Assembly: GCF_003382365.1 (NCBI RefSeq)
Contig: NZ_QTSU01000001.1
Span: forward strand, 2,356,001 to 2,420,000
Length of the DNA stretch: 64,000 nt
Origin: Lysobacter silvisoli
GTDB lineage: Bacteria > Pseudomonadota > Gammaproteobacteria > Xanthomonadales > Xanthomonadaceae
Direction: 5' to 3'
The notes beneath the pieces were generated by a model that was given only the letters and a program-made list of their open reading frames with translations, made no database searches and was not told where the DNA came from. The position numbers and the translations under genes were made by a program. Each line of letters opens with the position of its first letter. Positions within the stretch are counted from its first letter, which is position 1. Shown here piece after piece: positions 53,839 through 61,005 of this stretch.

Positions 53839-54278
53839 AGTGCCCCGTCCCTGGTCACTCGCCCCTTCGCCGGCCGCAGCGCTCAGTCGCGTCCACGACC
53901 AGCCAAGCCCCTGTGCAGCGGCCGTCGCGCTCCCCGTTCCCTGGCGCGCGCGGCCGCGACATGAGGTTGGCACAGAATGCCGGCAGCCGCCAATGCCGGG
54001 CATCGTCGCCCGTTCGCGGGATCGGAGCGTGCGTTTGCCGGAAACGGCACAAGCGCGGCCGGCCTGCGCCGCGCGCATCCGGATTCGGATGACGGCAGAC
54101 GTGCCTGCGTTGCAGCCGTTCGTCGGTTATGCGCCGCGCATGACGTCAGTCACGGGCCGTTCCGGCACTCGTGCGCGTGCGCGCGCGAGCCAATGATGAC
54201 AACGCCGGAGTACCCCACGCCGGCCTGCGCCGAGACCCTCGCAGCCCTGAGCCATGGAGGCTCCGTTCGGAGACCGTC
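53839..54278. other. Gene-free spacer between TonB operon and small exported protein
   Basis: 440 bp, GC-rich, between divergent genes. It contains a weak hairpin GCCGGCATT/AATGCCGGC at about 53980 and no clear riboswitch, repeat family member or tRNA. Promoters for both directions presumably lie here but are not recognisable. Confidence 0.5.
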
Positions 54279-54584
54279 ATGAACGCAAGAACCGTCCTGT
54301 TCGCCGTCGCCATGGCCGCAGCGGCCCTGCCGGCGAGCGCCAACGAAGTGGTGTCTTCGCTGTCCGCCGAGACCGGCCTGAGCCAGCGCAAGGTGCAGAT
54401 GATCCTGGGCAACCGCACCGCCTACGCCGAATACCCCTACACCTACCAGCGCTCGCTGGCGCAGTTCAAGCGCGCGCTCGGCGACGAGCGCTACCAGCGG
54501 CTGATGGCCGGGCACAGCATCCGTGTCGGCGACCGCGAGGTCGCGCTCAGCGGCGTCAGCGCGCGCGACGTGGCTGCTAAGTAA
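54279..54584 (+). CDS. Small exported protein of unknown function
   Basis: A 101-aa protein with a signal peptide (MNARTVLFAVAMAAAALPASA). The mature part, about 80 residues, is helical and basic (SLSAETGLSQRKVQMILGNRTAYAEY ... FKRALGDERYQRLMAG). ATG at 54279 follows GGAG. No family is recognised. Its single-domain size and export signal suggest a periplasmic protein. Confidence 0.75.
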   Translation: MNARTVLFAVAMAAAALPASANEVVSSLSAETGLSQRKVQMILGNRTAYAEYPYTYQRSLAQFKRALGDERYQRLMAGHSIRVGDREVALSGVSARDVAAK

Positions 54585-54639
54585 GCGCAGGTTCGGCGCC
54601 GGCGCCCTTCCCTCCCCCAGTTGAGGGCGCTGGGCTGGC

Positions 54640-54775
54640 GACTAAAAGCAAATCCCCCTCAATCCCCTTTTTCAAAGGGGGGAAGACTCACAGTGGCGTT
54701 ATAAGCCCGCTTCGAAAACGGGCGTGGGCGGCCACGCAGCGGACGGCGGGGGATTTGCTTTTGCTTTTAAGCCGC
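54640..54775. repeat. Intergenic palindromic element (AGCAAATCCCC family), copy 3
   Basis: It begins AAAAGCAAATCCCCCTCAATC, contains CCCCTTTTTCAAAGGGG and a GCTTCGAAAACGGGC hairpin, and ends GGGGGATTTGCTTTTGC, the exact inverted complement of its start. The right end overlaps the last codons of the phosphoesterase gene. Confidence 0.7.
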
Positions 54776-55588
54776 GTGCGGCAGCCGCGTCGGCTGCTGC
54801 GGCTCGCGCGCCGGCAACATCGCCAGCGTATCGCCGTGATGCGACAGCAGGCGCAGCGTGCCGTCCGGGTCCTCGGCCAGCGCGGTCAGGCTTTCCACCC
54901 AGTCGCCGTCGTTGGCGTAGACGCAACCGTCGCGCTCGAACAAGCCGGCGCGGTGGATGTGGCCGCAGATCACGCCGTCCAGGCCGCGCCGGCGCGCGTC
55001 GTCCAGGCCCGCCTGCACGAAACGGGCGATGTAGCGCTCGGCCGCACCGCTCTGGCGCTTGAGGAATTCCGACAGCGACCAATAGCGCAAGCCGCAGCGG
55101 CGGCGCGCGCGGTTGAGCAGCTGGTTGCCGGTGAGGATGCGGTAATACAGCCAGTCGCCGAACTGCTCTTGCAGACCGCCGAAATGGGTGACGCCGTCGT
55201 AGTCGTCGCCGTGGGTGACCAGCAGGCGGCGGCCGTCGGCGGTGACGTGGATGCTGCGGCGGCGGATCGACATGCGCGGCAGCGCCAGGCCGCAGAAGCG
55301 GCGGATCGGGCGGTCGTGGTTGCCGGGCACGTAGATCAGCTCGGTGCCGGCGCGGCGCAGCGCGTGCAGGGCTTCGATCACCCGGTACTGGGCCGAACCC
55401 CAGGTCACGCGCTTCTGCGCCATCCACCACAGATCGACGATGTCGCCGACCAGATACAGCCGGTCGCAGCGCAGCCGGCCCAGGAACTCGGCCAGCTCGG
55501 CGGCATGGCAATGCTTGGAACCCAGGTGCACGTCCGACAGGAACACCGCGCGTCGGCGTGGCGGCAGTTGGGCGACGGTGGAGGTCAT
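54767..55588 (-). CDS. LpxH-like UDP-2,3-diacylglucosamine diphosphatase family phosphoesterase
   Basis: A 273-aa calcineurin-type metallophosphoesterase with all metal motifs: SDVHLGSKH, GDIVDLWW, GNHDRP, HGDDYD and GHIHRA. LpxH proteins hydrolyse UDP-2,3-diacylglucosamine in lipid A synthesis; this member is of the COG2908 group whose paralogues often sit outside the lipid A operon. It overlaps the upstream acyltransferase gene by ATGA, suggesting a joint role in membrane lipid metabolism. Confidence 0.85.
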   Translation of the reverse strand: MTSTVAQLPPRRRAVFLSDVHLGSKHCHAAELAEFLGRLRCDRLYLVGDIVDLWWMAQKRVTWGSAQYRVIEALHALRRAGTELIYVPGNHDRPIRRFCGLALPRMSIRRRSIHVTADGRRLLVTHGDDYDGVTHFGGLQEQFGDWLYYRILTGNQLLNRARRRCGLRYWSLSEFLKRQSGAAERYIARFVQAGLDDARRRGLDGVICGHIHRAGLFERDGCVYANDGDWVESLTALAEDPDGTLRLLSHHGDTLAMLPAREPQQPTRLPHAA

Positions 55589-57342
55589 GCGCTGCTCGGG
55601 CTGGCCACGGAAACCTCGTCGCGCGGCGGCGCGGCCACGGCCGCAGGCTCGCCCACGCTCAGGTAGCGCTCGCGCTTCTTCGGACGCAGGCGCTCCAGGT
55701 CGACCTCGATCAGGCCGTCGACCGCATCGCTGAAGGCCGGGTCCACGCCGAAGGCGAGGAACCGCGCCCCGCCCGGCTCGCACAGATCGGTGTACTGCTT
55801 GTAGAGCATGGGCAGGGTCGCGCCCAGCGCGTCCAGATTGCCCTTGAGCACGCGGAAGGCGGTGCCGGCGTCGAGCTCGTCGAACTGCGGCGGCGCGGCG
55901 CGGTACGCGAAGGGCTGGCGCGATTCGGCCAGACCGGCGTCGCCGCCGTAGTAACGCGCGTAATAGGCCACGATCTGCTCGCGCGCGGCCGGCGGCAGCG
56001 CGGCGCTGATCGACACCGGGCCGTACAGGTAGCGCACGTTGCGGTGGCGGGCCAGGAAGGCGCCGATGCCCTGCCACAGGTAGTCGATGCTGCGGCTGCC
56101 CCAGTACTCCGGGGTCACGAAGCTGCGGCCCAGCTCCATGCCCTGGGCCAGGCGCGGCACGGTGTCGTCGGCGTAGCGGAACAGCGAAGCGGTGTAGAGC
56201 CCGGCCAGGCCGCGTTCGGCCAGCACCTGGGCGCCGCGGGCGATGCGATAGGCACCGGCGATCTTGGTGGCGCCCGCGTCCCACAGCACGATGTGCTCGT
56301 ACCAGCTGTCGTACACGTCCACGTCCAGGCGCCGCCCGGTGCCCTCGCCCACCGCGCGGAAGGTCAGTTCGCGCAGGCGGCCGATCTCGCGCAGCAGCGG
56401 CGAGCCCGCGGGCAGGCGGCCGACCCGGATCTGCTTGCCGTCCAGGGTGCAGCCCAGCGAGATCAGCGCCTCGACCTCGGCGCGCACCAGCGCCGGCGCC
56501 ACCGGTTCGATCAGCGGTTCCGGTCCCAGCGGCGCCGCGCGTTCGCGCACCGTGCCGATGGCGTGCAGCTCGCGCCGCACCTCGCGCAGCAGGCGGTGGG
56601 GGTCGCCGTCGGCCGGCAGTTGCAGCGGGCGGCCGATGCGCAGCGCGATCCGGCGCGCACGGCGGGCGAACATCTCGCGCGCCAGCAGCGCGGTGCCGGC
56701 CGGCTTGAACAGGGCCGAAGCGCCGTAAAAAAGTGCCGAATTGCGCGCTTCGATGCGCACCGGCAGCACCGGCGCGCCGGTCTTGCGGGCGAATCGCAGG
56801 AACCCGCGGCGCCAGCGCCCGTCGGTGACCCCGCGCAGGCCCAGCCGCGCGACTTCGCCGGCCGGGAACACGATCACGCACTGCTCGGCTTCCAGTGCGG
56901 CCTCGATCGCCGCCAGGCTGTCGGCACTGGGCCGGCCGCCGAGGATGCGCACCGGCAGGATCAGCCCGTCCAGGCCTTCCAGCGCCAGCAACAGGTCGTT
57001 GGCGACGATGCGCACGTCGCGCCGCACCCGGCCGACCACGTCCAGCAGGGCCAGGGCATCGATCGCGCCGGAGGGGTGGTTGGCGACCACCAGCAGGCGG
57101 CCGCTGGCCGGAATGCGCTGCTGCTCGGCCGCATCCACGCTGTAGCGCGCCTGCAGGAACTCCAGCGCCGCGGTGACGAAGGCGAAGCCGCGCAGGTGGC
57201 CGTTCTCGGCCAGGAAGGCGTCGACCATGTCGAAGCGCGACCAGCGCCCGAGGGTGCGCAGCAACGGCCGGGCCAGCCGTTCGCGCCGGCCACGGAACCA
57301 GTGGGGGTAGCGTTCTTGCAGGCGGCGTTCGAGTTGCAGCAT
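55585..57342 (-). CDS. Bifunctional acyltransferase, OlsF-like (ornithine lipid synthesis candidate)
   Basis: A 585-aa protein with two acyltransferase parts. Residues about 60-260 are PlsC-like, with H89-P-S-G-A-I-D95 (HxxxxxD) and FPAGEVARLG. Residues about 300-530 are GNAT/OlsB-like (RVGRLPAGSPLLREIGRLRE, YEHIVLWDAGATKIAGAYRI, LGRSFVTPEYWGSRSIDYLWQGI). This domain order matches OlsF, which makes ornithine lipids in one polypeptide from ornithine and acyl-ACP. ATGA overlap with the phosphoesterase shows one transcript. Alternatives are other dual N-/O-acyltransferases. Confidence 0.8.
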   Translation of the reverse strand: MLQLERRLQERYPHWFRGRRERLARPLLRTLGRWSRFDMVDAFLAENGHLRGFAFVTAALEFLQARYSVDAAEQQRIPASGRLLVVANHPSGAIDALALLDVVGRVRRDVRIVANDLLLALEGLDGLILPVRILGGRPSADSLAAIEAALEAEQCVIVFPAGEVARLGLRGVTDGRWRRGFLRFARKTGAPVLPVRIEARNSALFYGASALFKPAGTALLAREMFARRARRIALRIGRPLQLPADGDPHRLLREVRRELHAIGTVRERAAPLGPEPLIEPVAPALVRAEVEALISLGCTLDGKQIRVGRLPAGSPLLREIGRLRELTFRAVGEGTGRRLDVDVYDSWYEHIVLWDAGATKIAGAYRIARGAQVLAERGLAGLYTASLFRYADDTVPRLAQGMELGRSFVTPEYWGSRSIDYLWQGIGAFLARHRNVRYLYGPVSISAALPPAAREQIVAYYARYYGGDAGLAESRQPFAYRAAPPQFDELDAGTAFRVLKGNLDALGATLPMLYKQYTDLCEPGGARFLAFGVDPAFSDAVDGLIEVDLERLRPKKRERYLSVGEPAAVAAPPRDEVSVASPSSA

Positions 57343-57521
57343 GGCGCGTCGCGGTGGCGGCGGTTTGCCGCGCAGCCTGCGCCGGCGCGGCGACAGCCAG
57401 ATGGCGGCCGCGCGTCAGCCGTGTGACAGCGCCGTAGCCGGCCGATTAACCCCCCGACAACGCCCGATAGGGGCACAATGCGCCGAACCCGCCCAGGCTG
57501 TATCATAGGCGGCCATCTTTT

Positions 57522-57539
57522 TATCCGAATCGAAGGATA
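57522..57539 (+). promoter_or_regulatory. Small hairpin overlapping the metK ribosome-binding site
   Basis: TATCC and GGATA can pair around GAATCGAA; the 3' arm overlaps the AAGGAT Shine-Dalgarno sequence of metK. The hairpin is short and may be incidental; no known SAM riboswitch class fits. Confidence 0.3.
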
Positions 57540-57547
57540 TTCGACCG

Positions 57548-58771
57548 ATGTCCAGCTACCTGTTCACCTCCGAGTCCGTCTCCGAAGGCCACCCGGACAA
57601 GATCGCCGACCAGATTTCCGATGCGGTGCTGGACGCGATCCTGGCCCAGGACAAGCGCGCCCGCGTGGCCTGCGAAACCCTGGTCAAGACCGGTGCGGCC
57701 ATCGTCGCCGGCGAGGTCACCACCACCGCGTGGGTGGACATCGAGTCGCTGGCGCGCAAGGTCATCAACGACATCGGCTACAACAATTCCAATGTCGGTT
57801 TCGACGGCCACACCTGCGCCATCATCAACATGCTCGGCAAGCAGTCGCCGGACATCGCCGCGGGCGTGGACCGCAAGAAGCCGGAAGAACAGGGCGCGGG
57901 CGACCAGGGCCTGATGTTCGGCTACGCCTGCAACGAGGCGCCGGAATTCATGCCGGCCCCGATCTATTACTCGCACCGTCTGGTCGAGCAGCAGGCCAAG
58001 GTCCGCAAGCAGAAGAACTCCAAGCTGCCGTGGCTGCGCCCGGACGCGAAGTCGCAGGTCACCCTGCGCTACGACGCCGACCACAAGGTCGCCGGCCTGG
58101 ACGCGGTGGTGCTGTCGACCCAGCACGACCCGGGCATCAAGCAGAAGGACCTGGTCGAGGGCGTGTACGAGCACATCCTCAAGCCGGTGCTGCCCAAGGC
58201 GTGGCTGGACAAGCTGCCCAAGAACAAGGTGCACATCAACCCGACCGGCATCTTCGTGATCGGCGGCCCGGTGGGCGACTGCGGCCTGACCGGCCGCAAG
58301 ATCATCGTCGACAGCTACGGCGGCATGGCCCGTCACGGCGGCGGCGCGTTCTCCGGTAAGGACCCGTCCAAGGTCGACCGTTCGGCTGCTTACGCCGCGC
58401 GCTACGTGGCCAAGAACATCGTCGCCGCCGGCCTGGCCGACAAGTGCGAAGTGCAGGTCTCCTACGCCATCGGCGTGGCCGAGCCGACCTCGATCTCGGT
58501 CACCACCTTCGGCACCGGCAAGATTCCGGACGAGAAGATCGAGAAGCTGATCCGCAAGCACTTCGATCTGCGCCCGTACGGCATCGTCAAGATGCTGGAC
58601 CTGATCCACCCGGTCTACCAGCTCACCGCCGCCTACGGCCACTTCGGCCGCAAGCCCAAGGAAGTCAGCTACGTCGACGCCGCCGGCAAGAAGCACACCG
58701 CCACCGCGTTCTCGTGGGAAAAGACCGACAAGGCCGACGATCTGCGCAAGGACGCCGGCTTGAAGAAGTAA
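57548..58771 (+). CDS. metK: S-adenosylmethionine synthetase
   Basis: A 407-aa protein of standard length with all family signatures: [18 protein letters not shown] (ATP site), [15 protein letters not shown], and [19 protein letters not shown] (phosphate loop). It makes SAM from methionine and ATP. Regulation at the leader is discussed above; a terminator follows the stop. ahcY, which recycles the SAH left by SAM-dependent methylation, is 5 kb downstream. Confidence 0.98.
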   Translation: MSSYLFTSESVSEGHPDKIADQISDAVLDAILAQDKRARVACETLVKTGAAIVAGEVTTTAWVDIESLARKVINDIGYNNSNVGFDGHTCAIINMLGKQSPDIAAGVDRKKPEEQGAGDQGLMFGYACNEAPEFMPAPIYYSHRLVEQQAKVRKQKNSKLPWLRPDAKSQVTLRYDADHKVAGLDAVVLSTQHDPGIKQKDLVEGVYEHILKPVLPKAWLDKLPKNKVHINPTGIFVIGGPVGDCGLTGRKIIVDSYGGMARHGGGAFSGKDPSKVDRSAAYAARYVAKNIVAAGLADKCEVQVSYAIGVAEPTSISVTTFGTGKIPDEKIEKLIRKHFDLRPYGIVKMLDLIHPVYQLTAAYGHFGRKPKEVSYVDAAGKKHTATAFSWEKTDKADDLRKDAGLKK

Positions 58772-58798
58772 GCAGCGCAGCGGTATCGCGCGGCACGG

Positions 58799-58830
58799 AA
58801 CGGAGCGCTACGGCGCTCCGTTTTCGTTTT
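58799..58830 (+). terminator. Intrinsic terminator of metK
   Basis: AACGGAGCGC pairs with GCGCTCCGTT around TACG, followed by TTCGTTTT. It lies 27 bp after the stop. Confidence 0.85.
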
Positions 58831-58849
58831 GGGGTGGACCAAAAAGCCC

Positions 58850-58975
58850 CCCTCAATCCCCCTTTTCAAAGGGGGAAGACAAGCAGGCAACGGCGAATTC
58901 GACCGGCAGGCTGTTAGCCCCCTTTGACAAAGGGGGCGGGCGTCCGCGCAGCGGGCGACGGGGGATTTGCTTTTG
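58850..58975. repeat. Intergenic palindromic element (AGCAAATCCCC family), copy 4
   Basis: It starts CCCCCCTCAATCCCCC, has CCCTTTTCAAAGGG and CCCCCTTTGACAAAGGGGG hairpins, and ends GGGGGATTTGCTTTTG. The AGCAAA left terminus is degenerate. No gene lies in this spacer. Confidence 0.6.
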
Positions 58976-59075
58976 CCGTGGCTCTTGAGCGCGCGCACCT
59001 CCACTTCACCCACGCCTCATCCTGCGCGCACGCCTGCGGAACAGCCTGTGCTCGTCGCTACGCAGGAGCCCGCGC

Positions 59076-59306
59076 GTGTCCAAGCCCCCAATCTACCCGC
59101 AACTTTCGGTCAGTCTGCTGTTCCTGGGCAGCGCCTGCTTCATCGCCTATGGCCTGATCGGCTCGCACCTGGACGCCGACGGCACGCTGCGCGAGCCTTT
59201 CGCCTTGCTGCCGATCGGCTGGGCCCTGATCGCGGCCGGTGCGCTGATCGCGCTGATCGGCTTCGCCCGCACGCGCCTGCGCGTGCGGTCGCGGCGTCGG
59301 TCTTGA
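59076..59306 (+). CDS. DUF3955 family small membrane protein
   Basis: A 76-aa protein with two membrane segments (about residues 9-27 and 44-64) and the DUF3955 pattern IGSHLDADGTLREPFALLPIG. The start is GTG at 59076 after GCAGGAG. The family has no known function. It is followed 13 bp later by the radical SAM gene and is likely co-transcribed. Confidence 0.8.
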   Translation: MSKPPIYPQLSVSLLFLGSACFIAYGLIGSHLDADGTLREPFALLPIGWALIAAGALIALIGFARTRLRVRSRRRS

Positions 59307-59319
59307 GCGAGGCGCCCAC

Positions 59320-60870
59320 ATGTCGAATCCTTCCTTACGCATCCTGCTGCTGAACCCGCCGCACACCGCCATCGGCAGCCGCGTGCCGCGCGAACAGCTG
59401 CCGCCGCTGGGCCTGCTCAGCATCGGCGGGCCGCTGCTGGACGCCGGTTTCGCGGTGGAATTGCTGGACGCCGAATTCGGCCCGCTGTCCGTCGACGAGG
59501 TCGTGCGCCGGGTGCTGGCGCAGGCGCCGGACGTGCTGATGCTGGGCCATTCCGGCTCCACCTCCGCGCACCCGACCGTGGCCGAGATCTGCGCCCGGCT
59601 CAAGCGCGCGCGGCCGGCGCTGACCATCGTCTACGGCGGCGTGTTCCCGACCTATCACTGGCGCGACGTGCTGCTGCGCGAGCCGGCCATCGACGTGATC
59701 GTGCGTGGCGAAGGCGAACGCACCGCGCTGCGGCTGATGCAGGCACTGGCGCGCGGCGAGAACCTGGCCGGCGTGCCGGGGCTGGCCTACCGCCGCGACG
59801 GCACCGCGGTCGAAACCGGCCAGGCCGAGATGATCCTGGACCTGGACGAGTACCGGGTGGGCTGGGAGCTCATCGACCACGACCGCTATTCCTATTGGGG
59901 CGGCATGAAGGCGGTGGTGGTGCAGTTCTCGCGCGGCTGCCCCTACCTGTGCAGCTACTGCGGCCAGCGCGGCTTCTGGTCGCGCTGGCGCCACCGCGAT
60001 CCGGTCAAGTTCGCGCGCGAACTGGCGCGCCTGCATCGCGAGCATGGCGTGCGCCTGATCAACTTCGCCGACGAGTTGCCCACCGGTTCGCGCAAGGCCT
60101 GGCAGGCCTTTCTGGAAGCGCTGATCGCCGAGAACGTGGACCTGACCCTGGTCGGCTCCACCCGTGCCGGCGACATCGTGCGCGACGCCGACATCCTGCA
60201 CCTGTACAAGCGCGCGGGCGTGATCCGCTTCCTGCTCGGCATCGAGAGCTATTCCGAGGCCACGCTGCAGAAGATCCGCAAGGGCGCCAGCGTCAGCGAG
60301 GACCGCGAGGCGATCCGCCTGCTGCGCGCGCACGGCATCATTTCCATGGCCACCTACGTGGTCGGCTTCGACGAGGAAAGCGACCGCGATTACTGGCATT
60401 CGCTGCGCCACCTGCTGCGCTACGACCCGGACCAGATCCAGCTGCTCTACGTGACTCCGCACCGTTGGACGCCCTACTACGACAGCGTCGCCGACCGCCC
60501 GGTGATCCAGACCGACGCGCGCAAGTGGGACTACAAGCACCAGGTGCTGGCCACCAGCCGGCTGCGGCCGTGGCGGGTGCTGCTGTGGGTGAAGGCGATC
60601 GAGGCGATCGTGCAGCTGCGCCCGCGCGCGCTGTACCGCAGCCTGCTGCACCCGGACCGCGAGGTGCTCAAGGGCATGCGCTGGTACGTGCGCATGGGCC
60701 GGCGGGTATGGCTGCGCGAAGTGCTGGAGTTCTGCTTCCGCGGCGGCCGTACCCGGCAGGGGCCGACCGTGGCCGAGTTCTGGGGCGAGTCGCTGGCGCA
60801 GGAGGAGTACGCGCTGGCCAAGCCGGCGCGGCGGGGGATTGCGATTCGGACGTTGCAGGCAGGCGGTTGA
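59320..60870 (+). CDS. B12-binding radical SAM protein (BchE-like group)
   Basis: A 516-aa protein. The N-terminal cobalamin-binding domain (about residues 8-150, LRILLLNPPHTAIGSRVPRE, LGHSGSTSAHP) is followed by a radical SAM domain with C207-P-Y-L-C211-S-Y-C214 for the 4Fe-4S cluster. The C-terminal region (YKHQVLATSRLRPWRVLLWVK) is of the type found in BchE, the anaerobic Mg-protoporphyrin cyclase. A non-phototroph does not need that reaction; methylation or ring formation on an unknown substrate is likely. SAM and B12 would be required. Confidence 0.88.
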   Translation: MSNPSLRILLLNPPHTAIGSRVPREQLPPLGLLSIGGPLLDAGFAVELLDAEFGPLSVDEVVRRVLAQAPDVLMLGHSGSTSAHPTVAEICARLKRARPALTIVYGGVFPTYHWRDVLLREPAIDVIVRGEGERTALRLMQALARGENLAGVPGLAYRRDGTAVETGQAEMILDLDEYRVGWELIDHDRYSYWGGMKAVVVQFSRGCPYLCSYCGQRGFWSRWRHRDPVKFARELARLHREHGVRLINFADELPTGSRKAWQAFLEALIAENVDLTLVGSTRAGDIVRDADILHLYKRAGVIRFLLGIESYSEATLQKIRKGASVSEDREAIRLLRAHGIISMATYVVGFDEESDRDYWHSLRHLLRYDPDQIQLLYVTPHRWTPYYDSVADRPVIQTDARKWDYKHQVLATSRLRPWRVLLWVKAIEAIVQLRPRALYRSLLHPDREVLKGMRWYVRMGRRVWLREVLEFCFRGGRTRQGPTVAEFWGESLAQEEYALAKPARRGIAIRTLQAGG

Positions 60871-60956
60871 TGGCATCTCGCCGCAGCGCGCATATCGCGT
60901 CATCGTCATTCCGGCGAAAGCCGGAATGACGGAAACGAAACGAGCATCGGAAGCAC

Positions 60957-60984
60957 AAAAAACGGGGCGCCGTAGCGCCCCGTT
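60957..60984 (-). terminator. Intrinsic terminator of the S9 peptidase gene
   Basis: On the minus strand AACGGGGCGC pairs with GCGCCCCGTT around TACG and is followed by a T run. It lies 22 bp after the stop. An isolated REP hairpin (GTCATTCCGGCGAAAGCC...) is at 60905-60930. Confidence 0.88.
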
Positions 60985-61005
60985 CCGTATCGCTGGACCG
61001 ACGGC

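Noticed and set aside
53839-53990. Cobalamin riboswitch before the BtuB-like receptor
   Set aside because: A GGGAAC-containing stretch exists, but the B12-box core and the GCCACTG block are not convincingly present.
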